From Psychrobacter cibarius (lineage in GTDB: Bacteria; Pseudomonadota; Gammaproteobacteria; Pseudomonadales; Moraxellaceae): a DNA stretch of 64,000 bases. The stretch is from assembly GCA_030686115.1 (NCBI GenBank), contig CP131612.1:310001-374000 (forward strand), in the 5' to 3' direction. The notes below the pieces were generated by a model. That model made no database searches. It was not told where the DNA came from and saw only the letters and a list, made by a program, of their open reading frames with translations. The position numbers and the translations under genes were made by a program. Positions 18,153-26,864 of this stretch are shown here, one piece after another; the first letter of the stretch is position 1, and every line of letters starts with the position of its first letter.

Positions 18153-18530
18153 ATGAAAAAAACAGGACTAAATACAGCCCTAAGCACCGCATTTATTATT
18201 GCTCTTGGCTTTGGCATTAGCGCTTGTAGTGGTGAAAAAGAAGGCGAATCACACGAAGTATTGGCAAAAGATCGCGTTGATGAAGCCGCTGAGCTGGCTC
18301 GCAAAAACGCGCCTGAAGCTGAAAAAATGGAGTTCCCAGAAACGGCGCCAGCGCCAGTAACTGAAGCTGATGGCACAGTAGATGGTGCTGCAACTACTGA
18401 AGCAGGGACGACTGCTACTGATATGACAGATGCAACGGATAGCGATGTTGCTGTCGCTGACAGTGCAGATATGCCAGCTGCTGATACGGCGGAAACGCCT
18501 ACTGCTGACGCTGAACCAGCTACGAACTAG
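18153..18530 (+). CDS. Small acidic lipoprotein of unknown function
   Basis: From ATG at 18153 (GAGGATGTTGGA upstream) the protein begins MKKTGLNTALSTAFIIALGF and has a lipobox ISAC followed by SGEKEGE, so it is a secreted lipoprotein. After a short charged segment (KDRVDEAAELARKNAPEAEK) the C-terminal two thirds is low-complexity Ala, Thr, Asp and Glu. I recognise no domain. The next gene has a similar arrangement (lipobox then an acidic linker) but ends in a cytochrome c domain. The role is unknown. Confidence 0.7.
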   Translation: MKKTGLNTALSTAFIIALGFGISACSGEKEGESHEVLAKDRVDEAAELARKNAPEAEKMEFPETAPAPVTEADGTVDGAATTEAGTTATDMTDATDSDVAVADSADMPAADTAETPTADAEPATN

Positions 18531-18614
18531 TCACGGTTTGTGTGTTGATAGGTTTTGAATTTATGCGCTATCATAAACAGTCGCTAACATGAAATATCGA
18601 ATAGAGGTGTGATC

Positions 18615-19124
18615 ATGATAAGTAAACAGCAGCGTATGAATAAACTGGTCTTATCTGCCATTAGTTTAAGTGCACTATTGGCAATCACTGCTTGTAGTGG
18701 TGACAATGCAGCGGTTGAAGAGCCTGCTGTTGTCAATGAATCTGCCGATACAACGGTAGTGGTAGAAGACGCGCCTATAGTCGAACCTGAAGTCGTTACA
18801 CCTGAACCTGTGGCAGATACCGAGACGACGGTCATTGAAGATGAGCCAGTGCAGGAAATCTCTGCGGAGCCAGAAGTGTTGGCTGCGGATGCAGGTGCCA
18901 AGCTTTATGAGACCAACTGTAAGGTTTGTCATGAAGGAGGGCTGCTGAACGCGCCGAAATATGGTGATAAAGCCGCGTGGGAGCCGCGACTGGCTAAAGG
19001 CACAGAGACGCTGCACATGCATTCGGCAAAAGGCTTTAATAAGATGCCAGCCCAAGCCACCGATAAGGTCAGTGAAGCCCAAGTTTACGCAGCTGTAGAT
19101 TACATGATTGAAGCAGTTAGCTGA
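18615..19124 (+). CDS. Cytochrome c5-like lipoprotein
   Basis: A secreted mono-haem cytochrome. The lipobox ITAC is followed by about 70 residues of acidic Val/Glu/Pro/Thr linker and then a C-terminal cytochrome c domain: LYETNCKVCHEGG with the CxxCH haem site, GDKAAWEPRLAKG typical of cytochrome c5, and FNKMPAQ supplying the axial Met. I chose ATG at 18615 because AGAGGTG lies just upstream; a GTG at 18609 is in frame. A hairpin terminator follows. It is likely an electron shuttle anchored in a membrane; partners are unknown. Confidence 0.85.
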   Translation: MISKQQRMNKLVLSAISLSALLAITACSGDNAAVEEPAVVNESADTTVVVEDAPIVEPEVVTPEPVADTETTVIEDEPVQEISAEPEVLAADAGAKLYETNCKVCHEGGLLNAPKYGDKAAWEPRLAKGTETLHMHSAKGFNKMPAQATDKVSEAQVYAAVDYMIEAVS

Positions 19125-19168
19125 TCCGGTATATTAAGAGATATTGACCATTGAAATTTGTTAAACTG

Positions 19169-19201
19169 ACCGTCATTGTGACTGACAATGGCGGTTTTTT
19201 T
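19169..19201 (+). terminator. Terminator after the cytochrome lipoprotein
   Basis: ACCGTCATTGT pairs with ACAATGGCGGT around a five-base loop and is followed by seven T. Confidence 0.85.
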
Positions 19202-19224
19202 ATGCACGTTTTTTGGCAGATACG

Positions 19225-19406
19225 AGGGCGTGTCCTCAATTCAATCGATTAACCTCTAAATGGGTTAAAAATGGCTAAACTTTGTCAAACATCGCTAAAC
19301 ATTGTCAAATAGCTTATTAATATCTCGATAGTATTTACGCTGCTTTCCTTGTTTGACGGCAATTTATCTCATTTTTATCACCATTTTTAAAAAGACGACA
19401 CGACCT
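19225..19406 (+). repeat. MITE-like repeat family 1, decayed copy
   Basis: About 182 bases clearly homologous along their length to 28423-28594, from AGGGCGTGTCCTCAATTCAA through GTTTGACGGCAATTTATCTC. The right terminus is degraded (GACGACACGACCT instead of GAGGACACGCCCT) and the left flank lacks the TA seen at the other copies. It ends about 60 bases before tsaD. Confidence 0.85.
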
Positions 19407-19465
19407 AAAAGATAGCAACGTTGTAAAAAATAATACGCAGACCAAAGTATGATAAAGGCAAAAAT

Positions 19466-20524
19466 ATGAAAGTATTGGGTTTAGAGACTTCTTGTGATGA
19501 GACAGGTCTGGCGATTTTTGACAGTGAGCAGATGAATAGTGACAATCAAGGGCTAGTTGGACAAGTCCTGTATTCACAAATAGAGCTGCACGCACTATAT
19601 GGCGGCGTTGTGCCTGAGCTTGCCAGCCGCGATCATATTCGTAAGTTGGTGCCTTTGCTTAATGAGTTGTTAGAGCAGTGCAATGTGAAGAAAAGCGAGA
19701 TTGATGCCATTGCTTATACCAAGGGACCCGGACTCATTGGCGCTTTGATGACGGGCGCATTATTTGGGCGCAGTTTGGCGTATGGTTTGGATATCCCTGC
19801 CATTGGTATCCATCATATGGAAGGACATCTGCTCGCACCACTGATGGGTGCCAATCCACCCGCCTTTCCGTTTGTTTCATTACTAGTTTCGGGTGGGCAT
19901 ACATTACTTATCGCCGCACGTGGTGTCGGGCAATATGAGATATTGGGTGAGTCGATCGATGATGCCGCAGGTGAATGCTTTGATAAAGCCGCCAAAATGT
20001 TAGGTTTGCCCTATCCGGGTGGTCCCAATATTGCCAAATTGGCTGAAACAGGCGACCCAACTGCTTACAATTTGCCAAGACCGATGCTACATCGTGGATT
20101 AGATTTTTCTTTTAGCGGTATGAAAACGGCCGTGCATAACCTGATTAAAGACACCGATGGTTCAGGTGGCTCAGGGAATAATGCGGACAGCGATCCGCAA
20201 GTTCGCGCCGATATCGCCGCCAGCTTTCAGCATGCAGTCGTCGATACGCTGGTGAGAAAGTGCGTGAAAGCACTGAAGCAAGTAGAGATGAGTCGATTGG
20301 TGATTGCGGGCGGTGTCAGTGCCAACATTCATTTGCGTGAAACTTTGGAGAGCGAGCTTGCTAAGATAAATGCCACTGTGCATTATGCACCGCCTGCATT
20401 ATGTACTGATAATGGGGCGATGATTGCTTATGCTGGTTATGAGCGCCTGCAGGCAGGGCAGTCTGATGATTTAGCGGTGAGCTGTGTGCCGCGTTGGCCG
20501 ATGACTGAGCTACCAGCAGTGTAA
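19466..20524 (+). CDS. tsaD: tRNA threonylcarbamoyladenosine transferase subunit TsaD
   Basis: Catalytic subunit that transfers threonylcarbamoyl to A37 of ANN-decoding tRNAs, with TsaB and TsaE. Of the ASKHA fold, it starts [18 protein letters not shown] and has the iron-binding HHMEGH motif, then [46 protein letters not shown] and a late [12 protein letters not shown] containing the second metal ligand. The length of 352 is slightly above the usual 340, with a Gly/Ser/Asn insertion near residue 235. An AAAGG site precedes the ATG. crcB follows 54 bases on in the same direction. Confidence 0.97.
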   Translation: MKVLGLETSCDETGLAIFDSEQMNSDNQGLVGQVLYSQIELHALYGGVVPELASRDHIRKLVPLLNELLEQCNVKKSEIDAIAYTKGPGLIGALMTGALFGRSLAYGLDIPAIGIHHMEGHLLAPLMGANPPAFPFVSLLVSGGHTLLIAARGVGQYEILGESIDDAAGECFDKAAKMLGLPYPGGPNIAKLAETGDPTAYNLPRPMLHRGLDFSFSGMKTAVHNLIKDTDGSGGSGNNADSDPQVRADIAASFQHAVVDTLVRKCVKALKQVEMSRLVIAGGVSANIHLRETLESELAKINATVHYAPPALCTDNGAMIAYAGYERLQAGQSDDLAVSCVPRWPMTELPAV

Positions 20525-20578
20525 GACGGCTTTGCTCAATACTATCTCCGTTAACCTTTATTAACCTAAGGATAAACT

Positions 20579-20950
20579 ATGCAGTGGCTTGCTATTGGAC
20601 TAGGGGCTGCCATTGGGGCTTGCCTGCGGGCATGGTTGTCTCGTTTTAATCCGCTGCATCACTGGATACCCCTTGGGACGCTTGGTGCCAATGTATTGGG
20701 TGGATTATTAATAGGGTTGGCACTGGTGTGGTTTGAGCGCGTGGGCAGCAGTTTATCGCCCAATGTCCGACTATTTGTGATTACCGGTTTTTTGGGCGGA
20801 TTGACCACCTTTAGTACTTTTAGTGCAGAAGTTTTTACCTTTATCAACGCTGGTAAATTATTAGCAGGTTTGGGATTGGTCGGACTACATCTGGGACTGA
20901 CGTTGCTAGCAACGGCTATCGGATTTTACTTTTTTAAGCTGGTTTTATGA
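20579..20950 (+). CDS. crcB: Fluoride channel CrcB/Fluc
   Basis: Dual-topology fluoride exporter of the Fluc family: 123 residues, four membrane helices, functioning as a dimer. Family landmarks are [15 protein letters not shown] at the start, [17 protein letters not shown] with the pore Asn, and [15 protein letters not shown] with the Phe/Thr/Ser track that lines the pore. AAGGAT precedes the ATG. It may be cotranscribed with tsaD. I saw no sequence resembling a fluoride riboswitch ahead of it. Confidence 0.93.
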   Translation: MQWLAIGLGAAIGACLRAWLSRFNPLHHWIPLGTLGANVLGGLLIGLALVWFERVGSSLSPNVRLFVITGFLGGLTTFSTFSAEVFTFINAGKLLAGLGLVGLHLGLTLLATAIGFYFFKLVL

Positions 20951-21179
20951 GCTTTGATAGATGCCATTCGCATAATGGTCTAATATAAGTGGTCTGTTAA
21001 TAGGTTTGAAGGGTGAAATAGCTGGTTCCGCTGGGGTATACCTTAATAAAAAAAACAGTAAGTCAGATTTCTTAAAAAAATAGTTTCTCAAGTTAATGTT
21101 TAAGGATTTAACAGCAGAGGTCAGTATCTTAGGTTTGTGAGGGTTGCAAATCTACTGTAAGTTAATATTTTTGGTTCGG

Positions 21180-22340
21180 TTAGTCTAATGCTCGTTCTAC
21201 CTTTAACATAGACTGACTTGCAAATAATATAAGCGCTCCAAGCAGTAAAAACAGTCCAAAAGCGTAAAACGCGATAGCATTACCATACTGATCGACAATC
21301 AAACCAGTAAAAATTACAGGCACACTAAATCCCATATAAGCCATCAAAAAATAGCCTGCACTGGCTCGAGCTTGCTGATTGCCAGCTGATTTAGTCACAC
21401 CTGATAACCCTCCCAGATAGACAAAGCCATAACAACTACTACTGGCCAAAAAAGCTGCCAAAAGAATTGCTAGTAAATTGGCATTCAAAGCGCCCCAAGC
21501 AAGTAAAGCATAAGCGGGAAGCAAAATTAAAATACCAATCTTGCTTGATAATTGAGGGTTAAGTTTTCGAGCTATAGGTTGAAATAGCAAGCCGCAGCTG
21601 ATGGCAAGCATAGAAGATATACCTGCGTATTTAGCGAGTCCGTGCGTGGCTAATACTGATGGGATAATTGATAATACTAATCCTGTCGTTGCCCAACAAA
21701 TAAAAATGCCGCCTCCATACCATACAACCTCGCGATTAAAATAAGGTAGTTTTAGCATTGAACCAGTTGTATTAGAGCGTTCAGGCGAAGTCTCTGGTAA
21801 TCTCCAGACTAAGAAAATTGACAAAATCGCACTAGCTAATAGTAGGAAAAAACTAGCAGGTTGCTCTGTCTCATAAAACAACAAAGAAACCGTCGTTAAT
21901 GCAGGGCCAAGGCCAAAGCCGATCGTTGTGCTGGCAGTCACCCATGTTGTTGCTTGCGCTGTATCAGAGGAACCAATCAGCTCAATCATATATGCGGTAG
22001 CTGTTGCTGCCATTAGAGCCGTTCCTACACCAAGCATGAATCGCGCTACCCCGAGCACTCGAGTGTATGGGTAGAATAACATTAGAGTAGTTGCAGCTAT
22101 TGATAGGCCTAAAGAGATCAAAATAGTCTTTTTTCGTCCAATCCTATCGGATAGTCCGCCAAAGGCCAATAATACAGGTACCACTCCTAAAACATAAAAG
22201 GAGAATGCTATTGTGGTCGCTAAGACGCCATAGCCATCATTACGTGCGTAGAGAGCATATAAAGGGCCTTGAATATTGACGCTGGTCGTTATCACACATA
22301 ATGCAAATGCTAAATATTTGTTATATTTTTTAGTGTTCAT
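21180..22340 (-). CDS. MFS transporter, probable drug/metabolite exporter
   Basis: A 386-residue, 12-helix major facilitator superfamily protein. The loop 2-3 signature GGLSDRIGRKKTILIS is clear, and motif C-like glycines occur in helix 5 (TTIGFGLGPALTT), which is typical of the 12-helix antiporter group. The substrate cannot be read from the sequence. It is divergent from a MocR regulator at 22576 with 235 bases between, the usual arrangement for a regulator and its target. The pair is somewhat more AT-rich than its neighbours and is bounded by unrelated housekeeping genes, so lateral acquisition is possible but unproven. Confidence 0.85.
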   Translation of the reverse strand: MNTKKYNKYLAFALCVITTSVNIQGPLYALYARNDGYGVLATTIAFSFYVLGVVPVLLAFGGLSDRIGRKKTILISLGLSIAATTLMLFYPYTRVLGVARFMLGVGTALMAATATAYMIELIGSSDTAQATTWVTASTTIGFGLGPALTTVSLLFYETEQPASFFLLLASAILSIFLVWRLPETSPERSNTTGSMLKLPYFNREVVWYGGGIFICWATTGLVLSIIPSVLATHGLAKYAGISSMLAISCGLLFQPIARKLNPQLSSKIGILILLPAYALLAWGALNANLLAILLAAFLASSSCYGFVYLGGLSGVTKSAGNQQARASAGYFLMAYMGFSVPVIFTGLIVDQYGNAIAFYAFGLFLLLGALILFASQSMLKVERALD

Positions 22341-22471
22341 ACATAGCCGCTTTTAAGAAAGTATCATTAATTTTTTTGATGTTAACTGTCGCCAAAGGTC
22401 ATGGCTTTATCTCCAAAGTCACATCGTTCTAAGTTCAATGATTAAAACAAAAGCGCAGCCATTTATCTATA

Positions 22472-22524
22472 TACAATCCAGTACAATTGGACATAACTGT
22501 TTGGCTTATAAAACCCATACAGTT
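22472..22524. promoter_or_regulatory. Candidate MocR operator in the divergent region
   Basis: TACAAT occurs at 22472 and again at 22482, a direct repeat exactly one helical turn apart. An inverted pair AACTGT/ACAGTT lies at 22495-22500 and 22519-22524. MocR/GabR regulators often bind direct repeats between themselves and a divergent target. The assignment is inference. Confidence 0.4.
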
Positions 22525-22575
22525 CTGATATCAAGTCAATCTCATATTAGCTTCTAACGAGAGAATTCAAAAAAT

Positions 22576-23955
22576 ATGAAAAGTGCATTAACACGGATTG
22601 AAGTCGTTATGGCTGATGTTAAAGAAAAGATAGCGACGGTCATCTATATGCCAGGTATGCGTCTACCGTCCATACGTGCAGCTGCTAAAAACTATGGGTT
22701 CTCACCCTCAACGGTGGTTGAAGCATATGAGCGTCTGCAAACGCAAGGTGTTATACACTCTCGTCCTGGATCAGGCTTTTACATTGCAGATAATACTGCT
22801 CCACTATCATTGACAGACATGGCACCGAACCTCGATCGAACTGTTGATCCATTATGGGTATCTCGTCAGTCGCTTGAACCATCCACTGACACTTTAAAAC
22901 CAGGTTGCGGTTGGTTGCCACCAGATTGGCTATTTGAGGCAGGTATGCGTCGTGGTTTGCGAAGCATTGCAAGAGCTGATAGTACTGTTATTAGCGAATA
23001 TGCAACGTCACTAGGGTTGTTAGAGTTGCGTCAGTTATTGACACGACGCATGGCAGGGCTAGGTATCAGCGCAGAACCATCGCAAGTGATATTGACTGAG
23101 TCAGGTACTCAAGCAATAGACTTAATTTTTCGTTTTTTATTGAAACCAGGTGACACGGTATTAGTAGATGATCCATGCTATTTTAACTTTCGTGCCCTAT
23201 TACGTGCCCATAGAGTTAAGGTAGTAAGTGTGCCATATACGCCAAATGGTCCAGATGTGAATGTGTTCGCAGAGATATTAGATGAGCACAAACCGCGCCT
23301 GTATATCACTAATGCTGCTATACATAATCCTACTGGCGCAACTTTATCGCCAGCTACGGCATATCACGTATTACAATTGGCTCAAGCAGCTGGTTTATAC
23401 ATTATCGAAGACGATATCTTTGCAGATTTTGAAGTTAAGACTTCACCTAGATTAGCAGCCTTAGATGGTTTGTCGCGTGTATTTTATATTGGCAGTTTTT
23501 CAAAAACGTTATCGGCTTCCTTGCGCTGCGGTTATATAGCAGCACCGATGGAATGGATTGAGAGTTTGCTCGATTTAAAAATAGCCACTAGTTTTGGAGG
23601 AGGACAACTAGCTGCGGTAGTTATTTTATCAGCATTAACTGATAGCGGTTATTGTAAACATATGAACACTATTCATACGCGGCTTGCAAATGCGCGTGCT
23701 CAAACGTTGCCACGATTAGCTAAGCTAGGTATTGTGCCGTGGCTATTACCACGAGCAGGTATGTTTCTTTGGTGCCGCTTACCTGATAATAATAGTGCCA
23801 CCCAATTAGCCAATCGCTGTTTATCAAAAGGTGTCATATTAGCGCCTGGAAATGCTTTTAGCCAATCCAAGAATGCTGAAAACTTTATGCGTTTTAATGT
23901 ATCACAAGCAGGCGACTCAAGGATATTTGAGGTATTAGAACAATCGCTAAATTGA
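22576..23955 (+). CDS. MocR-family transcriptional regulator (GntR-type HTH plus aminotransferase domain)
   Basis: A PLP-dependent regulator. The N-terminal 70 residues form a GntR winged helix (GMRLPSIRAAAKNYGFSPSTVVEAYERLQTQGVI), followed by a class I aminotransferase-like domain with ESGTQAIDLIFRF, NPTGATLSP, IEDDIFADF and the PLP-lysine segment GSFSKTLSASLRCGY. At 459 residues it is normal for MocR. Members sense an amino compound or PLP and often control a divergent gene; here that is the MFS transporter. The ligand is unknown. Confidence 0.9.
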   Translation: MKSALTRIEVVMADVKEKIATVIYMPGMRLPSIRAAAKNYGFSPSTVVEAYERLQTQGVIHSRPGSGFYIADNTAPLSLTDMAPNLDRTVDPLWVSRQSLEPSTDTLKPGCGWLPPDWLFEAGMRRGLRSIARADSTVISEYATSLGLLELRQLLTRRMAGLGISAEPSQVILTESGTQAIDLIFRFLLKPGDTVLVDDPCYFNFRALLRAHRVKVVSVPYTPNGPDVNVFAEILDEHKPRLYITNAAIHNPTGATLSPATAYHVLQLAQAAGLYIIEDDIFADFEVKTSPRLAALDGLSRVFYIGSFSKTLSASLRCGYIAAPMEWIESLLDLKIATSFGGGQLAAVVILSALTDSGYCKHMNTIHTRLANARAQTLPRLAKLGIVPWLLPRAGMFLWCRLPDNNSATQLANRCLSKGVILAPGNAFSQSKNAENFMRFNVSQAGDSRIFEVLEQSLN

Positions 23956-24156
23956 AAATAATAATTCAAAAACTTCCTGCATGTACACAGCGACGTACAC
24001 TATGACTATCTTAGTGAGTTAAAACGTTAGCATCATTAGCCTACAGACTAGGATTCAAGTCCTCACTAGGGTACCGTTATTTACCATAACGCTCGTCATA
24101 GCGTAAGAGAGCGGATGATATTTCTCAACTGGAATAATTTAGTAGATAGTGAAATA

Positions 24157-25047
24157 CTACACCGGCTTCACAATACCTTCTAATAAACTCGCAAAACCTT
24201 GCATATAAGCGGTATCTTGGCTTGATGTGCGCGTCGCAGCATAGAGCTGACAGTGCACGCCCGTACCCAATGGACGCGAAACGACCCAGCCTTTTTTCTC
24301 ATATTCAGCAACCACCCAATCAGGTAACGCCGCCACACCGCGTTCACTGGCCACCAACTGAATCAGCATCGCCGTCAATTCTGTGGTACGAATGCTATCA
24401 AAGCTTACTTGCGCAGGGGTCATAAAATTGGCAATAATATCGAGGCGCTTGGCTTCCACTGGATACGCAATCAGGGTTTCATTGGTTAAGTCATCTGGCT
24501 CAATAAATTTCTGCGCCGCCAAATCATGTGTTGGCGATAGCACCAAGCGACTTTCATACTCAAATAACGGCTGATAGCTGATGCCGTCTATCGGTAAATC
24601 GCTGGTGGTAATGAGTAAATCGATATCACCTTCCATCAATAAGTGGTGCGGCTCTGGCTCAAAACCTGTCGCAAAATCTAGCTCTACATCTGACCATTCG
24701 CGGCGGTAATGATTGAGTATCGGCATTAGCCAATCGAAGCAACTGTGACATTCAGAGGCTAGCCGTAATCTACCTGCTTGACCGTGAGCTAAGCGCTTAA
24801 GATTGGATTTGGTGCGAGTCACTTGTGGCATGATGCTATCTGCCAATGCCAGTACCGTTTTACCTGCTGGCGTAAAAGTCAGCGGGCGTGTTCGGCGATT
24901 GACCAAACTGATATCGTAATAATTTTCCAGCTCTTTTAGCTGATGCGAGACCGCGGAAGCCGTGACGTGCAATTCATCGGCAGCCGCCGCCAATGAGCCA
25001 TGTGCTCGCAGCGCGGTTAAGGTATTGAGATGACGAAGCTCTAACAT
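24157..25047 (-). CDS. metR: LysR-family regulator, MetR type
   Basis: A 296-residue LysR-type regulator with an N-terminal winged helix (LRHLNTLTALRAHGSLAAAADELHVTASAVSHQLKELE) and an effector domain. Segments such as RLRLASECHSCFDWLMPIL, ETLIAYPVEAKRLDI and GVAALPDWVV match my recollection of E. coli MetR, which activates methionine genes with homocysteine as effector. No met gene lies beside it; the nearest genes are the polyamine-type ABC transporter upstream on the same strand. So MetR is the best call from the sequence, but the local targets are unclear. Confidence 0.82.
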   Translation of the reverse strand: MLELRHLNTLTALRAHGSLAAAADELHVTASAVSHQLKELENYYDISLVNRRTRPLTFTPAGKTVLALADSIMPQVTRTKSNLKRLAHGQAGRLRLASECHSCFDWLMPILNHYRREWSDVELDFATGFEPEPHHLLMEGDIDLLITTSDLPIDGISYQPLFEYESRLVLSPTHDLAAQKFIEPDDLTNETLIAYPVEAKRLDIIANFMTPAQVSFDSIRTTELTAMLIQLVASERGVAALPDWVVAEYEKKGWVVSRPLGTGVHCQLYAATRTSSQDTAYMQGFASLLEGIVKPV

Positions 25048-25155
25048 AAGACAACCTAACCGCTAAAGTGAGAAAAATTCATTATAATCGATATAGCGCT
25101 GATTTTCATTCAAAGTCTGATTTTTAATCAGCAATGCTAAATGAGCAATGGCAAA

Positions 25156-25986
25156 CTAGCGTCGACGTAATAATAGCTGTGAAATAACCACCAATATCAG
25201 CGAGGCAACCAGTAAAATCGTCCCAATGGCATTGACCTCTGGTTTGAGTCCTACCCGTACCATCGAATAAATTCGTAGCGGTAAAATCTCATAACTAGGG
25301 CCCGTGACAAAGGTAGAAACCACCACATCATCGAGTGATAAGGTAAAAGCAAGTAACCAACCAGCCATCACGGCTGGAAAGATGACAGGAATCAATACCG
25401 TACGCACCATCGTTGATTCATTGGCGCCCAAGTCGCGTGCGGCTTCCATCAAGCGTTCATCCAGACTGCTCAATCGTGCAAACACCGTGATGACTACAAA
25501 CGGTAAGCAAAAAGTAATGTGCGCGAGTAATAGCGAGACGAACCCTAATTGCAACCCTATTAATAAGAATAATGCCAATAATGAAATAGCGAGTACAATT
25601 TCAGGCGACATCATTAATACAAATAACAGCCCATTTAGTAAACCTTTACCGCGAAAGTTATAGCGATGTAGCGCGAGGGCGGTCAATGTTCCTATCAACG
25701 TTGAGACGGTGGCTGCGACCAACCCCAATACAATAGAATGCCAAAAAGCATCGAGCATCGCTTGGTTATTCAACAGCGACTCATACCACTTTAAGCTAAA
25801 GCCGCCCCAGTTATAGCCGACTTTCGATTTATTAAAGGACATGACGACTAAGATGATAATTGGCAAATACAGCATGGTATAAATGAGGCTAAGATAGCCT
25901 TTAGCCGCGATACTGCCAATCTTAATAGACGATCTTTTTTTAGTTGCCGAGCTATTCAGTTGATGATTCAGTGAACTATCAGACAT
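25156..25986 (-). CDS. potI: ABC transporter permease, spermidine/putrescine type (PotI/PotC-like)
   Basis: Inner-membrane permease of 276 residues with six predicted helices; the cytoplasmic EAA loop is visible as LMEAARDLGANESTMVRTVLIPVIFPAV. ALLSLDD-type conserved text (FTLSLDDVVVSTFVTGP) is typical of PotC/PotI. Its start overlaps the stop of the preceding permease gene by one base (TAATG), so translation is coupled. It is third in the ATPase-permease-permease operon. Potential substrates are putrescine or related polyamines by homology; the sequence does not separate the putrescine from the spermidine system. Confidence 0.88.
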   Translation of the reverse strand: MSDSSLNHQLNSSATKKRSSIKIGSIAAKGYLSLIYTMLYLPIIILVVMSFNKSKVGYNWGGFSLKWYESLLNNQAMLDAFWHSIVLGLVAATVSTLIGTLTALALHRYNFRGKGLLNGLLFVLMMSPEIVLAISLLALFLLIGLQLGFVSLLLAHITFCLPFVVITVFARLSSLDERLMEAARDLGANESTMVRTVLIPVIFPAVMAGWLLAFTLSLDDVVVSTFVTGPSYEILPLRIYSMVRVGLKPEVNAIGTILLVASLILVVISQLLLRRR

Positions 25987-26864
25987 TAGGCAACCTCATT
26001 AAAGTCGGTCTTGCCAATGCGGCGACTACTGGCACGGTAGGCGAGTAATAATACTGCCATTGCTAGTGTTAATAACACGCTGGCAGCTGCGCCAAATGGC
26101 CAGTCACGCGCATCCAAGAACTGGTTTTTGATGATATTGCCGACCAATAAATTGCGTGAACCACCCAAAATATCTGCCACATAAAACATACCCATTGCAG
26201 GCAGCAGCACCAATAATACTCCTGAGATAATGCCAGGCGTCGTCAATGGCAATATGATATGCCAAAAAGTCTGGGTCTTTGATGCGCCCAAATCCTGTGA
26301 AGCGAGTAGCATGTCATTGCGCAAATCGGTAAATACTGCGTATAACGGCAACACCATAAATGGGAACAATAAGTACGTCAAACCAGCAATCACCGCCACT
26401 TGCGTGTATAAAATATCAATCGGGGCATCGATGATACCGATTGCCAGCAGCGATTTATTAATCAAACCATTATTGGCAAATAATAACTTGAGTGCATACG
26501 TCCGCACAAGAGAGTTGGTCCAAAAGGGTAGGATTAACAGCATCATGAGTAGCGGCTGCCAACGGGTTTTGGCCTTGGCTATCAGCCATGCAAAAGGGTA
26601 GCCAAGTAACAAGCAGATGATGGTTGTGATACCTGCCATCCATAACGAATGAATAAATACGCCAAAATATAGCGGATCAATCATGCGTATATAGCTGTCG
26701 ATGCTGACAGGCAAGCTAATAAAAGCACTGCTATCACGGCTCAAAAAACTGACAGCGATGACTAAGATATTTGGCAATAGCGCAAATATCAGTAACCAAC
26801 CCCAAATCAGCCAAAGCGTTACGGTACGAAAAGGACTTTTGCTGCCTAAGCTATGACCTGCCAT
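25986..26864 (-). CDS. potH: ABC transporter permease, spermidine/putrescine type (PotH/PotB-like)
   Basis: First permease of the operon: 292 residues, six helices, with LLILPFWTNSLVRTYAL and the EAA loop LLASQDLGASKTQTFWHIILPLTTPGIISG that docks on the ATPase. It starts at the ATG overlapping the ATPase stop (TGATG) and ends overlapping the next permease start. These one-base overlaps show a tightly coupled operon. It is homologous to the PotB/PotH group; the exact polyamine is not determined. Confidence 0.88.
   Translation of the reverse strand: MAGHSLGSKSPFRTVTLWLIWGWLLIFALLPNILVIAVSFLSRDSSAFISLPVSIDSYIRMIDPLYFGVFIHSLWMAGITTIICLLLGYPFAWLIAKAKTRWQPLLMMLLILPFWTNSLVRTYALKLLFANNGLINKSLLAIGIIDAPIDILYTQVAVIAGLTYLLFPFMVLPLYAVFTDLRNDMLLASQDLGASKTQTFWHIILPLTTPGIISGVLLVLLPAMGMFYVADILGGSRNLLVGNIIKNQFLDARDWPFGAAASVLLTLAMAVLLLAYRASSRRIGKTDFNEVA

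Noticed and set aside
24044..24100. GGATTCAAGTCCTCACTAGGG resembles a tRNA T arm and 3' end.
   Set aside because: The TTCAAG loop is there, but the 53:61 pair is missing and no D arm, anticodon stem or acceptor partner can be drawn upstream.
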